DNA of 64,000 bases from JACCTU01 sp963788055 (GCA_963788055.1 CAWBFA010000002.1:434001-498000); one strand, 5' to 3'. Counted from the first letter of the stretch, positions 7,804 through 16,614 are shown. The notes: generated by a model not told the origin, from the letters alone. Made by a program: numbers and translations.

Positions 7804-8040
7804 ATGTTTCTCTCCGAGCCCCAGCACATGCCGTGTAACGACTGCGGCGCATCGGTCGCCCGCGCGGAACGTGACGCGCACCGGTGCGACGCCGAGCGAC
7901 GCCTCGACTACGAGGCTTTGCAGCTCTGCGGGGACGTTGCCGCCTTCGACGAGGAGTTCGCGGTGTATCTCGAGTCGCGGGCCGGGCGATTCGCGGCGTG
8001 GTACGCCGCACGCACGCGGCAGCCACGTCCACAGAGCTGA
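7804..8040 (+). CDS. Small zinc-finger-like protein
   Basis: 78 aa. CNDCGASVARAERDAHRC (starting near residue 11) is a C-x2-C...H-x3-C arrangement expected to bind one zinc. The rest is a charged helix (FDEEFAVYLESRAGRFAAWY). Similar short C2HC proteins of unknown role occur in many actinobacteria. An in-frame ATG at 7828 is an alternative start that leaves the Cys motif intact. The next gene begins 24 bases downstream. Confidence 0.6.
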   Translation: MFLSEPQHMPCNDCGASVARAERDAHRCDAERRLDYEALQLCGDVAAFDEEFAVYLESRAGRFAAWYAARTRQPRPQS

Positions 8041-8064
8041 CCGCCCGCAGATCCTCGGCCTCTG

Positions 8065-8766
8065 ATGCCCCTCGGGACCACGTTCTCGGAGGCCGGGGAC
8101 ATCCTGCGTCGGAACGTCTTCGCGCTGCTCGTGATCGGCGGGCTCGTCTTCTTCCCGCTCGATCTCCTCACGTCGCTGATCGACGAGGACCGCGGGTGGG
8201 GCGACGGCTCGTGGACCGACGTCGTGCTCTTCACCGTCGTCTGGGCACTCGGCGCGCCGCTCGCTTACGTGGCGGCGATCGCCGCGATCGCCGTCGAGCC
8301 CGAAGGGGCAACGGAGGAGGCCCGGACGCCGTTCGCCGCGCTACGCGATGCCGTCCAGCGCTGGCCGACCGTGCTCGCGATCACCGTCGTCGCTTCGATC
8401 GGCGTGCTCGCAGGAGCCCTCGTCCTCGTCGTGCCGGGAGTCATCTTGCTCGTCTGGTGGCTGCTCGCCTACCAGCCTGCACTCATCGAGCAGCTCGGCT
8501 GGCGCGCGTCGCTGGGCCGTTCTCGCGAGCTCGCTCGCGGCCACTTCTGGCAGCTCCTCGTCGTCGCCCTCGTCGTGGGCGGAGGATCGGCGCTGGCCGA
8601 CTACGCGATCTTCCGCATCAACGACGCGACACTCGAGAACGTCGTCGGCGCCTGGGCCGGCGGCGTCGTCGTCGACACGTTCACGATGGCAGTCAGCGCC
8701 GCGCTCACGACCGCGGCGTACTGGCAGCTGCGCTCGGTGAGTTCCCCGTCGCTTCAAGAAAGCTAG
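8065..8766 (+). CDS. Multi-pass membrane protein, YIP1/GDPD-membrane-domain-like
   Basis: 233 aa with about five hydrophobic segments. The amphipathic start MPLGTTFSEAGDILRRNVFA, the centre VVPGVILLVWWLLAYQPALI and the phrase LGWRASLGRSRELARGHFWQ are typical of the membrane proteins annotated as glycerophosphoryl diester phosphodiesterase membrane domain or DUF-type 'SR-LVRG-FW' proteins. No catalytic residues are visible and the function is unknown. Confidence 0.6.
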   Translation: MPLGTTFSEAGDILRRNVFALLVIGGLVFFPLDLLTSLIDEDRGWGDGSWTDVVLFTVVWALGAPLAYVAAIAAIAVEPEGATEEARTPFAALRDAVQRWPTVLAITVVASIGVLAGALVLVVPGVILLVWWLLAYQPALIEQLGWRASLGRSRELARGHFWQLLVVALVVGGGSALADYAIFRINDATLENVVGAWAGGVVVDTFTMAVSAALTTAAYWQLRSVSSPSLQES

Positions 8767-8796
8767 CGGGACAGCCTGCTAAGGTCGGCTCTGGCG

Positions 8797-8831
8797 GTTA
8801 CGCGGTAACAGCCGCTTATTCCACGTATAAG
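8797..8831 (+). promoter_or_regulatory. GTTAC-GCG-GTAAC palindrome and TATAAG box before the MBL/rhodanese gene
   Basis: GTTAC (8797-8801) and GTAAC (8805-8809) form a perfect inverted repeat around GCG. TATAAG (8826-8831) ends 8 bases before the ATG, consistent with a near-leaderless promoter whose upstream part is covered by the palindrome. A repressor or activator site is inferred from geometry only. Confidence 0.35.
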
Positions 8832-8839
8832 CTGCTCTC

Positions 8840-10156
8840 ATGCTGTTTCGACAGTTCGTCGACTCCGACCTCGGCTGCGCCTCCTACCTGATCGGCTCCG
8901 AGCAGGCCGGTGAGGCGATCGTGGTCGATCCCGCGTTCGCGATCGACCAGTACGTCGTGGAAGCCGAGCGACACTCGCTGCGAATCGTGCGCGCCGTGGA
9001 GACGCACAACCACGCCGACCACGTCGCAGGGCACGGCCGGCTCGCGCTCGAGCACGACGTGCGCGTTTCGATCCACCCGCTCGCGGAGCCGGACTACGAG
9101 TTCGACCCGATCGTCGACGGCGACGTGCTGCACGTCGGTGAGGTCACGATTCGCGTGTTGCACACGCCGGGGCACCGCCCCGAGCACTGCGCGCTCCTCG
9201 TCGACGAGCGGCTCCTCCTGACCGGCGACTCGCTGTTCGTGGGCGACGCCGCCCGCCCCGACCTCGCGGTCGGAGCGGCGGAGGGCGCCGAGGGGCTCTT
9301 CCACAGCCTCCGCCGGCTCGAGGAGATGCCCGACGACGTCGAGGTCTACCCGGGCCACGTCGCGGGCTCGCTCTGCGGCGCAGCGATGAGCTCGGATCCC
9401 TCCTCGACCATCGGGAAGGAGCGCCGCTCGAACGCAGCGCTCCGAATCAACGCGGTCGATGACTTCGTCGCGGATGCGCTCTCGAAGAACGCACCGAGGC
9501 CGCCCAACATGGATGCGATCGTCGCGCTCAACCGCGGTCCGTTTCTGCGCGCGCGTCCTCCCCTCTCCCCCTCCGGAGACGTCCGCGCCAAGTCCGTGCT
9601 CGACGTCCGCGACGCCGAGGAGTCCGCCGCCGGGCACCTTCCGGGAGCGCTCAACGTGCCACTCTCGGGCAGCTCCTTCGCCACGAAGGCAGCCTTCGTC
9701 CTCGGCGACGGCCCCGTCATCCTGCATGCGAGCTCCGCGGCGCAGGCGCAGCAGGCCGCACAGGCGCTCCACTCGGTCGGGCTACTGGAGCTCGATGGTT
9801 TCGTCGTCGATCCACCAGGGAGCGGGAAGCGGCTCGAGCCCGTCGACCTGGACGAGCTCGAGCAGTTGGTCGCACAGGACGCCGTCGTCGTGCTGGACGT
9901 GCGCGAGGCCGACGAGCGCGATGAGGGCTACATCGCCGGCTCGCGGCACATCCCGTACCGGCTGCTTCCCGCTGTCTCCGACGGTTTGACCGACCGGACG
10001 GTGATCACGATCTGCAGCTCAGGCGCGCGAGCCGGCATCGCCGCGAGCGTCCTCGCGGCACGCGGTATCGACGCCCGTCCGGTGCTCAACGGCGGCGTCG
10101 AGGACTGGCAGCAGCGCGGTGGGCGCACGATCGAGTTCCGCCGCTGCGGTTCGTAG
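8840..10156 (+). CDS. Metallo-beta-lactamase-fold protein with two rhodanese domains (persulfide dioxygenase-like)
   Basis: 438 aa. The N-terminal MBL domain carries ETHNHADHVAGH (HxHxDH), HTPGHRPEHC and LTGDSLFVGDAARPDL, matching the ETHE1/persulfide dioxygenase-glyoxalase II group, which holds one iron or zinc and oxidises glutathione or other persulfides. Two rhodanese repeats follow. The first (SVLDVRDAEESAAGHLPGAL) has HASSAAQA where the catalytic Cys loop should be, so it is probably inactive. The second (VVLDVREADERDEGYIAGSR) keeps TICSSGARAG with the catalytic Cys. The combined role is inferred to be sulfane-sulfur detoxification. It is followed after 7 bases by the methyltransferase gene. 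Confidence 0.88.
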   Translation: MLFRQFVDSDLGCASYLIGSEQAGEAIVVDPAFAIDQYVVEAERHSLRIVRAVETHNHADHVAGHGRLALEHDVRVSIHPLAEPDYEFDPIVDGDVLHVGEVTIRVLHTPGHRPEHCALLVDERLLLTGDSLFVGDAARPDLAVGAAEGAEGLFHSLRRLEEMPDDVEVYPGHVAGSLCGAAMSSDPSSTIGKERRSNAALRINAVDDFVADALSKNAPRPPNMDAIVALNRGPFLRARPPLSPSGDVRAKSVLDVRDAEESAAGHLPGALNVPLSGSSFATKAAFVLGDGPVILHASSAAQAQQAAQALHSVGLLELDGFVVDPPGSGKRLEPVDLDELEQLVAQDAVVVLDVREADERDEGYIAGSRHIPYRLLPAVSDGLTDRTVITICSSGARAGIAASVLAARGIDARPVLNGGVEDWQQRGGRTIEFRRCGS

Positions 10157-10163
10157 GCGCGGC

Positions 10164-10871
10164 ATGACCATATCGCCGGCGAGCGGCGTTGCGCGCAAGC
10201 TCTTCGCACCGCTCGGTCCGACGTACGACCGATACGCACGCCTGCTATCGCTCGGTCAGGATCCGCGCTGGCGCCGGTTTCTCGTCTCGCGCGTCTCGGT
10301 ACTCCCGACCGAGACGGTCCTCGACGTTGCGTCGGGAACCGCTGCGGTCGCGATCGAGCTCGCGCGCCGCACCGGCTGCTCGGTCGTCGGTCTCGATCAG
10401 AGCGAAGAGATGCTCGCCACGGGTCGCCGACGCGTTGAACGGGCCGGACTCGGCGAGCGAGTCAGCCTCGTCCACGGGAGAGCCGAGCAGCTGCCGTTCC
10501 CGAACGGCGGGTTCGACGCCGTGACGTTCACGTACCTGCTCCGCTACGTCGACGATCGCACCGCGACCATGCGCGAGCTTGCCCGTGTGACCCGCGGCGG
10601 TGGGACGATCGCCTCGCTCGAGTTCGGCGTTCCTCCTGCGCCACTGTGGCGGTTGCTCTGGGAGCTGTACGTCCGACTCGTGCTCCCGCTTGGCGGCCGC
10701 GTGATCTCTCCCGGCTGGCACGACGTGGGGCGCTTCCTCGGCCCGAGCATCCGCGCGCTGCCCCCGCCCGAGCAGCTCGCGGGAGTCTGGCGGGATGCAG
10801 GCATCACCGAAGTGCGCTTCCGACGCCTGAGCTTCGGCGGCGGCGTCGTCATGTGGGGCCGCCGGGAGTGA
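10164..10871 (+). CDS. UbiE/MenG-like SAM-dependent methyltransferase
   Basis: 235 aa from ATG 10164. Class I methyltransferase: motif I VLDVASGTAAVAIELARRTG, motif II near VVGLDQSEEML, motif III LPFPNGGFDAVTFTYLLRYV. The N-terminal FAPLGPTYDRYARLLSLGQD and the LRYV...MRELARVTRGGG segment resemble demethylmenaquinone/ubiquinone methyltransferases. A GTGA overlap joins it to a UbiA-like membrane protein, which supports a quinone or prenyl-lipid substrate. The precise substrate is inferred. Confidence 0.8.
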   Translation: MTISPASGVARKLFAPLGPTYDRYARLLSLGQDPRWRRFLVSRVSVLPTETVLDVASGTAAVAIELARRTGCSVVGLDQSEEMLATGRRRVERAGLGERVSLVHGRAEQLPFPNGGFDAVTFTYLLRYVDDRTATMRELARVTRGGGTIASLEFGVPPAPLWRLLWELYVRLVLPLGGRVISPGWHDVGRFLGPSIRALPPPEQLAGVWRDAGITEVRFRRLSFGGGVVMWGRRE

Positions 10872-11599
10872 CTGCCAAGCAGCGCCCGGCGTTCTACGCG
10901 CTCGAGGGCGGCGGCTGGCGCGAGTACGTCACGCTGCTCCACCCGCCCTACACGCTCTGGCATCTCTCCTACGTCGTGATCGGCGCCGCACTCGCACCGC
11001 ACCTTCCCGTCGAGCGGTTGCTCTGGGGCCTCGCCGCCTTCTTCCTCGCGCTCGGAATCGGCGCGCACGCCCTCGACGAGCTCAACGGACATCCGCTGCA
11101 GACCGGGATCTCAAACCGGATCCTCGTCGCGCTCGCAACGGTATCGATCGTGACCGCCGCGGCCATCGGTGTGGGTGCGGCCCTCGCGTGGACGCCCCTG
11201 CTCCTGCCGTTCGTTGCGTTCGGGACGTTCATCGTCGTCGCGTACAACCTCGAGCTCTTCGGAGGGCGCCTCCACTCCGATCTCTGGTTCACGCTGGCGT
11301 GGGGCGCGTTCCCCGTGCTGACGGCGTACGTCGGCGCTGCCGAGACGGTCCGCCCGGAGGCGCTGCTCGCCGCAGGGTTCGCGGCGTTCCTCAGCCTGGC
11401 GCAACGGCACCTCTCCACGCAGGTGCGAACGATCCGGCGCCGCACAGATCGCGTCTCGGGCGTGATCTCGTTCACGGACGGCCGCGAAGAGCCCATTACC
11501 CGGGAGAGCCTGATCCGCGCTCCGGAGGCGGCTCTCCACGCCCTCGCGTGGGCGATCGTCGCGCTCGCGCTCGCGCTTCTCGTGCTGCGCGCCGGCTAG
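10868..11599 (+). CDS. Polytopic membrane protein, possibly UbiA-like prenyltransferase relative
   Basis: 243 aa. GTG 10868 overlaps the TGA of the methyltransferase (GTGA). About seven hydrophobic helices. AHALDELNGHPLQTGI sits where UbiA enzymes have their first Asp-rich motif, and AYNLELFGGRLHSDLWF resembles their second loop, but a full NDxxD/DxxxD pair is not clear. The partner methyltransferase suggests prenyl-quinone metabolism. A plain uncharacterised membrane protein is the alternative. Confidence 0.55.
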   Translation: MTAKQRPAFYALEGGGWREYVTLLHPPYTLWHLSYVVIGAALAPHLPVERLLWGLAAFFLALGIGAHALDELNGHPLQTGISNRILVALATVSIVTAAAIGVGAALAWTPLLLPFVAFGTFIVVAYNLELFGGRLHSDLWFTLAWGAFPVLTAYVGAAETVRPEALLAAGFAAFLSLAQRHLSTQVRTIRRRTDRVSGVISFTDGREEPITRESLIRAPEAALHALAWAIVALALALLVLRAG

Positions 11600-11726
11600 C
11601 GGAAGAACCAAGGGCGCGCGAGCGTCTTGTAGACATGCTCCGCAGCCAGTCTCACCAGGACCTCGCGCGAGAGCGTCACGCCCAGCTGGTCCGCAACGCG
11701 TCGATCAGGTACGTCTCGACGGTCAC
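11596..11726 (-). pseudogene. Frameshifted small reading frame (candidate remnant)
   Basis: Two adjacent frames read as one plausible peptide if one G is added in the TTGCGGACC run near 11690: TVETYLIDALRD then QLGVTLSREVLVRLAAEHVY, ending ARPWFFR. As it stands the first frame stops early. The stop shares bases with the end of the convergent UbiA-like gene. This may be a sequence error in a real short gene or a decayed one. I recognise no family. Confidence 0.25.
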
Positions 11727-11931
11727 GTACGTGCCGACGAGCTCGGCCGGGCATGAACCCGAACGCCGCCGTCGCGACACCTTCGCCTCGTTGTTCCGCA
11801 GGGCCGCCCTCGTCGGCGGCTGACCCGGCGCCGCAGGCGCGGCAAGGATCAGTCGCGGTTGCCGCCGGAGGCGGGCTTTGCCGGCCGAGGCGTAGCGGAC
11901 GCTGATCCTCCTGAACGAGAAGAAAGGGGTC

Positions 11932-11958
11932 CACGGGGGAAACATGGTTTCCCCCGTG
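11932..11958 (-). terminator. Strong hairpin terminator after ilvA
   Basis: CACGGGGGAAAC / GTTTCCCCCGTG, a perfect 12 bp stem with a 3-base loop, four bases past the threonine dehydratase stop, followed on that strand by GACCCCTTTCTTC. Confidence 0.7.
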
Positions 11959-11962
11959 CTCC

Positions 11963-13159
11963 TCAGCGGAGGCGCTCGACCGAGTAGCCCCAGCGCTCCA
12001 ACGCGTCGAGGAGTCCGAGCGCGTGCGCCTCGTCCCGCGTCGAGAGCGTGAGCTCGACCTCCGTCTCCGCAACTGAGAGCTGGATTCCCTCGCGGTGGTG
12101 CTCGACGGAAACGAGGTTCACGCGCTCCTGCGCGACCCGCGATAGGAGCTTGACGAGCTCGCCCGGGCGATCGGAGATACGCGTTCGCACGACGAGATAG
12201 CGCCCGGCCAGCGTGAGCCCGTGCCGCATGACGGTGATCAGCAGCGAGGGATCGATGTTCCCGCCCGACAGGAGCACCGCAACGGGCCCCTCCCCGCCGA
12301 CCCGACCCGCGAGCAGCGCCGCGAGCGGCGCCGCCCCCGCGCCCTCGACGAGCAGCTTCGCGCGCTCGAGTGAGAGCACGATCGCCTTGCTGATCTCCTC
12401 GTCCGTGACGGTGACCACGTCGTCGATGAGCTCGCGCACGATCGCCGTCGTCAGCTCTCCGGGGTTCTTGACCGCGATCCCTTCCGCGATCGTGAAGCCG
12501 ACCGCGTGTCCACCGGCCAGCGGTGCACACGCCGCGGCCTGCACCCCGACGATGCGCAGCCCCGGTTTCAGCTCCTTCGCAGCGATCGCGATCCCCGCCG
12601 CGAGCCCGCCGCCGCCGATCGGGACGACGATCGTCCCCACGGCCGGCAGCTGCTCGACGAGCTCGATCCCGATCGTCCCTTGGCCGGCGATTACGCGCTC
12701 GTCCTCGAAGGGGTGCACGAACGTCGCGCCGCTCGTTCCGGCGTACGCGCGCGCGGCCTCGTACGCGTCGTCGAACATCTCTCCGCCGAGCTCGATCCTG
12801 GCGCCGTAGTTCTGCGTCGCCTCGACCTTCGCGACGGGCGTTTCCTGTGGCATGAAGATCGTCGCGTCGATCCCGGCCTCGCGAGCGGCCCACGCCACGG
12901 CCTGCGCATGGTTCCCCGCGCTCACGGCGACGACGCCCGCCGCGCGCTCGCCTTCCGAGAGCGTTGCCACGCAGTTGACCGCTCCGCGAATCTTGAACGA
13001 GCCGGTGCGCTGGAGGTTCTCGGCCTTGAGCCACACCTCGCGGCCGGTCATTCGCTCGAAGGACTCGGAGACGAAGACCGGAGTCTCGCGCGCAGCCCCA
13101 CGGATCCGCTCGCGCGCAGCCCGAATGTCAGCGAATGTCGGGGCTGTTCCCGTCTTCAA
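11963..13159 (-). CDS. ilvA: Threonine ammonia-lyase (threonine dehydratase) with ACT domain
   Basis: 398 aa. PLP enzyme that converts threonine to 2-oxobutyrate and ammonia. Visible: the PLP lysine in SFKIRGA (~51-57), SAGNHAQAVAWAA, the glycine loop VPIGGGGLAAGIAIA, and the C-terminal SGGNIDPSLL. Residues ~325-398 (RYLVVRTRISDRPGELVKLL ...) form a single ACT domain, the architecture of the biodegradative/short biosynthetic form rather than the long IlvA with two ACT-like domains. The N-terminus overlaps the end of meaB by 32 bases, so the two are in one operon. The 2-oxobutyrate made here can become propionyl-CoA, which links it to MeaB. Confidence 0.93.
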   Translation of the reverse strand: MKTGTAPTFADIRAARERIRGAARETPVFVSESFERMTGREVWLKAENLQRTGSFKIRGAVNCVATLSEGERAAGVVAVSAGNHAQAVAWAAREAGIDATIFMPQETPVAKVEATQNYGARIELGGEMFDDAYEAARAYAGTSGATFVHPFEDERVIAGQGTIGIELVEQLPAVGTIVVPIGGGGLAAGIAIAAKELKPGLRIVGVQAAACAPLAGGHAVGFTIAEGIAVKNPGELTTAIVRELIDDVVTVTDEEISKAIVLSLERAKLLVEGAGAAPLAALLAGRVGGEGPVAVLLSGGNIDPSLLITVMRHGLTLAGRYLVVRTRISDRPGELVKLLSRVAQERVNLVSVEHHREGIQLSVAETEVELTLSTRDEAHALGLLDALERWGYSVERLR

Positions 13160-14120
13160 CCTTGAACACCTTCTCCATGATCTCGCGAACCGCGGTCAGG
13201 GGGTCGAGCTCTCGGCGCTGGACCTCGTCGAGCAGCCGCCGCAGCTCCGGGTCGTCGCGGACCGCATGCTCGAGATGGGTCTTTGCCCGGGCCGAGGCGA
13301 CCGCGAACACCTCGCCCGCGAGGTTTCGCCGGCGCCTCTCTTCGAGACCGCCGTGCTCCTCGAGGTGAGCCCGGTGCCGCTCGATGCCCTCCCAGAGCTT
13401 GTCCACGTTCTCCGAGCGCATCGCCTCGGTCAGGACGATCGGCGGCTTCCACGTTCTCTCGAGATCGAGGGCGAGGATCGAGCGCACCTCGTTCAGCATC
13501 GTCTTCGCCGTGGGATGGTCGGACTTGTTGATCGCGATCACGTCGGGAATCTCCATGATCCCCGCCTTCAGCGCCTGCACCGAGTCGCCGGAGCCCGGCA
13601 TCAGCACGAGCAGGACGGTGTCCGCGACGCCGATCACCTCGACCTCGCTCTGTCCCGCACCCACGGTTTCCAGGAAGATCACGTCCTTCCCGGCCGCGTC
13701 GAGCACGAGCATCGCCTGCAACGCCGCCTCGGCGAGCCCGCCGAGGTGTCCGCGGGTGCCCATCGAGCGGATGAAGACGCCCGGATCGAGGAAGTGGTCG
13801 GCGAGCCGGATCCGGTCACCGAGCAGGGCGCCGTGCGTGAATGGGCTCGACGGGTCGACCGAGATGACGCCGACGGACAGCCCCTGGTCCCGAACGTGCC
13901 GAACGAGCGCGCTGATCAGCGTCGACTTTCCGACCCCGGGCGGCCCGGTCACGCCGATCGTGTACGCGTCCCCCGTCTCCGGGTAGAGGTCGCGGACGAC
14001 CTCGTAGGCGAGCGGCTCAGAGTTCTCGACGAGGGTGATCGCGCGCGCCAACGCACGCGTGTCGCCTGCGCGGACGCCCGCGGCGAGGGTCTCGCGCGTC
14101 CACTCCCTCCGCCGCGCCAC
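13128..14120 (-). CDS. meaB: Methylmalonyl-CoA mutase-associated GTPase MeaB
   Basis: 330 aa. G3E-family GTPase that guards methylmalonyl-CoA mutase and helps load and repair its B12 cofactor. Visible: Walker A GPPGVGKST (~59-67), VISVDPSSPFTHGALLGDRI, FIRSMGTRGHLGGLAEAA, ETVGAGQSEVEV, the guanine motif NKSD, and the C-terminal dimerisation helix. The frame continues upstream into the MFS gene in another frame; I chose GTG 14120 (VARRREWTRETL). Its TAACCT box ends 8 bases upstream. No mutase gene is in the window. Confidence 0.93.
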   Translation of the reverse strand: MARRREWTRETLAAGVRAGDTRALARAITLVENSEPLAYEVVRDLYPETGDAYTIGVTGPPGVGKSTLISALVRHVRDQGLSVGVISVDPSSPFTHGALLGDRIRLADHFLDPGVFIRSMGTRGHLGGLAEAALQAMLVLDAAGKDVIFLETVGAGQSEVEVIGVADTVLLVLMPGSGDSVQALKAGIMEIPDVIAINKSDHPTAKTMLNEVRSILALDLERTWKPPIVLTEAMRSENVDKLWEGIERHRAHLEEHGGLEERRRRNLAGEVFAVASARAKTHLEHAVRDDPELRRLLDEVQRRELDPLTAVREIMEKVFKVEDGNSPDIR

Positions 14121-14128
14121 GGTCGCGA

Positions 14129-14134
14129 AGGTTA
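14129..14134 (-). promoter_or_regulatory. -10 box TAACCT before meaB
   Basis: TAACCT on the minus strand ends 8 bases before the GTG. No Shine-Dalgarno. Leaderless or near-leaderless start inferred. Confidence 0.4.
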
Positions 14135-15412
14135 CTCGTGCGCGACGCCGAGCTCTGCGGGGTCGGTCGCCGCCGCAGAGACGATCGGGTACGGCTCCGC
14201 CTCCAGATGGTCGGGCTGCGCCGGGATCCCACGTGCGAGTGCGTACGCGGCGACCGCGGCGACTCCCGACACGATCGCGGCGACGCCCCAGGTCCAGCGA
14301 GCGCCGTACGCGTCCGAGATGAACCCGCCGGCGAGCATGCCGATGAAGAGCGCGCTGTACGTGAGGCTCATCGCGAGCGTGAATGCGCGACCGCGCAGGT
14401 GGTCCGGGGTGCCTCGCTGCACGAGCAGGCTGTTCGCCACGACGGCCACCCCGTTGCCGAAGCCGAACGCGACGACGAAGATCGCCGCCGCCCAGACGTT
14501 CGGCGCGATAGCGGTCGCGGCCAGCCCGAGCGACATCAGCCCGATCGAGCCGCCGTAGGACACCGCCGTCCCGAAGCGGGTGGTCGCCCAACCCGCCCCG
14601 AGGCTGCCGAGGACCAGACCGAGCCCGGAGGTCGCCATCAGCAAGCCGAAGCCGAAGTTGCCCGCGTCGAACGCGACCTTCGCGAGCTCGACCTCGGCAA
14701 CGTCGGAGTTGCCGATCGCGAGCATCGCGAGACTCCAACCGACGAGGACGGTCAGCAACGCACGGGACTGCACGGCGAGCTTGAAGCCCTCGGCAAGGTC
14801 GCGCCAGTGGCCCTCGCTCAGCGCCTTCTCCGTCTGGAGCTTGTTCTCGGCGATCCGCGCGATCAGCAGCGCGGAGCCCAGGAACGTGATCGCGTTGAAC
14901 CAGTACGCGACGTCCGGCGTCGAGAACGAGAGCAGGACGCCGCCCAAGAGCGGCCCCAGCATCCACGTGATGTTCTCGGCAGCCTGGAAGATGCCGTTCG
15001 CGTCCGCGAGCTCGTCGTCGTCGACGAGGTTCGGCAGACCCGCGTACAGCGCCGGGCGGAAGAACCCGGTGGCGAACCCGGCGACGCCGGCGAGCGCGAC
15101 GACCTGGACGGCGTTCGTCGCGAACGGCAACGCGACGAAGACGCCGCAGCGAAGCAGGTCGGACGCGATCATCAGCCTGCGCCGGGAAAAGCGATCGACC
15201 ACCGACCCGAGCAGCAGCCCGATCACGATGATCGGGACGAAGTCCGCGACGAGCAGCGCGGCGACCCACTTGCCCGAGTGCGTGCGGTCCCAGATGTCGA
15301 CCATCAGGGCCATCACCGCAAGCCGGGTTCCGAGCCCCGAGCCGGTGGCCGCGAAAAAGAGCAGCCGGAAGTCGCGAGCGCGTCGAATCAGGTCGATCTG
15401 ACGGCCGGCCAC
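14132..15412 (-). CDS. MFS transporter (MFS_3/enterobactin-exporter-like)
   Basis: 426 aa with about twelve transmembrane helices. N-terminal FRLLFFAATGSGLGTRLAVM and the loop GSVVDRFSRRRLMIASDLLR, with the R-x2-D-R-x3-R type A motif between helices 2 and 3, and the ALYAGLPNLVDDDELADANG segment are characteristic of the MFS_3 group, which includes multidrug and siderophore exporters. Substrate unknown. GTG start with TAGCGT 6 bases upstream; its stop lies just past the start of meaB. Confidence 0.88.
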   Translation of the reverse strand: MAGRQIDLIRRARDFRLLFFAATGSGLGTRLAVMALMVDIWDRTHSGKWVAALLVADFVPIIVIGLLLGSVVDRFSRRRLMIASDLLRCGVFVALPFATNAVQVVALAGVAGFATGFFRPALYAGLPNLVDDDELADANGIFQAAENITWMLGPLLGGVLLSFSTPDVAYWFNAITFLGSALLIARIAENKLQTEKALSEGHWRDLAEGFKLAVQSRALLTVLVGWSLAMLAIGNSDVAEVELAKVAFDAGNFGFGLLMATSGLGLVLGSLGAGWATTRFGTAVSYGGSIGLMSLGLAATAIAPNVWAAAIFVVAFGFGNGVAVVANSLLVQRGTPDHLRGRAFTLAMSLTYSALFIGMLAGGFISDAYGARWTWGVAAIVSGVAAVAAYALARGIPAQPDHLEAEPYPIVSAAATDPAELGVAHE

Positions 15413-15418
15413 GGGCTC

Positions 15419-15424
15419 ACGCTA
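15419..15424 (-). promoter_or_regulatory. -10 box TAGCGT before the MFS gene
   Basis: TAGCGT on the minus strand ends 6 bases before the GTG. A TGACGC -35-like hexamer lies 17 bases further upstream. Confidence 0.5.
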
Positions 15425-15473
15425 GTACAGGGGTCAACAGAGCGTCACCCCCAGCGGAAGGGTTCGGAGTGTC

Positions 15474-16607
15474 CTACGCCTTGCTGGCAGCACGCACCCG
15501 GCCGAGCGCCTCGTCCAATCCAGCGTTGTCTTCGGGGGACCCGACCGTGACCCGGATCGCGCTCGGAGCGCCAAACCCGGCGAGCGGGCGCACGATCACG
15601 CCCTCGCGCAACAGCGCCTCGAAGAGGTGCCGCGCATCCTCTTCTCCGCTCTCGGCGTACACGAAGTTCGCAACCGCTGGGCGAGCGCACTCGAAGCCGT
15701 GGCGCTCGAGGATCTCGACGACGCGCAATCGCTCCTGCGAGTTCGCCTGCCTGCGTCTCTCGACCTCGGCGTCATCGTCGAGGCTCGCGACAGCCGCGAC
15801 CTGCGCCTGTGCGTTCAGATCGAACGCGCGACGCACCTTCGCGATCGCCGAGACGACCGAGGCGCTTCCCACACCCCAGCCGACGCGTAGACCCGCGAGC
15901 CCGTAGATCTTCGAGAACGTGCGCACGACGAGTACGCGGTGGCCTCGCCTGAAGTACTCCTCGATCCCGTCCGGATACTCCGGGTCGTCGATGTACTCGA
16001 GGTACGCCTGGTCGAGGACGGTCAGCACGTGCGCGGGGACACGATCGAAGTACGCGTTGAGCTCGGCATGCGTGTTCATCGTGCCGGTCGGGTTGTTCGG
16101 GTGGCAGACGTAGACCACCTTCGTCCGCGGCGTGATCGCGGCAAGCAGGCCGTCGAGGTCGTAACGAGCGTCGGTGAGCGGCACGCGCACCGGCGTCGCA
16201 CCGAGCTTCAGCGCGTCGATCACGTAGCTGGGGAAAGACGGCCACCCGCAGACGACCTCGTCACCCGAGTCGAGGAACGCCTGGGAGACGCAGTCGATCA
16301 GCCCGTCTGCCCCGGCTCCGACGGCGATCTCCTCGAAGGCGACGCGGTAGCGGGCTGCGAGTGCGGCCCGCAGGCGGAACGCACCTCCGTCGGGGTAGCG
16401 GTTGAGGTCGCGGGAGGCGCGCTCCATGGCCTCGAGGGCAGCGGGAAACGGAGGAAACGGGCCTTCGTTCGATGCGAGCTTCACGACTCGGTCGAGCCCG
16501 AGCTCGCGCTGGACCTCGTCGACGGGCTTGCCCGGCTCGTACGGCGTCAGCCCCGCGACGGCGGGATTGACGAAATCGTCCGGGATTTCCGCCGGGCGCT
16601 CGGGCAC
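15474..16607 (-). CDS. hisC: Histidinol-phosphate aminotransferase
   Basis: 377 aa. Class I/II PLP aminotransferase that makes histidinol phosphate from imidazole acetol phosphate and glutamate; several members also act on aromatic amino acids. Visible: LASNEGPFPPFP near 45-56, GAGADGLIDCVSQAFLDSGD, the cofactor-contact CHPNNPTGT, the PLP lysine in RTFSKIYGLAGLRVGWG, and RPLAGFGAPSAIRVTVGS at the C-terminus. It stands alone, away from other his genes. GTG start with a TAGAGT box 7 bases upstream. Confidence 0.93.
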   Translation of the reverse strand: MPERPAEIPDDFVNPAVAGLTPYEPGKPVDEVQRELGLDRVVKLASNEGPFPPFPAALEAMERASRDLNRYPDGGAFRLRAALAARYRVAFEEIAVGAGADGLIDCVSQAFLDSGDEVVCGWPSFPSYVIDALKLGATPVRVPLTDARYDLDGLLAAITPRTKVVYVCHPNNPTGTMNTHAELNAYFDRVPAHVLTVLDQAYLEYIDDPEYPDGIEEYFRRGHRVLVVRTFSKIYGLAGLRVGWGVGSASVVSAIAKVRRAFDLNAQAQVAAVASLDDDAEVERRRQANSQERLRVVEILERHGFECARPAVANFVYAESGEEDARHLFEALLREGVIVRPLAGFGAPSAIRVTVGSPEDNAGLDEALGRVRAASKA

Positions 16608-16614
16608 GGCGGAA

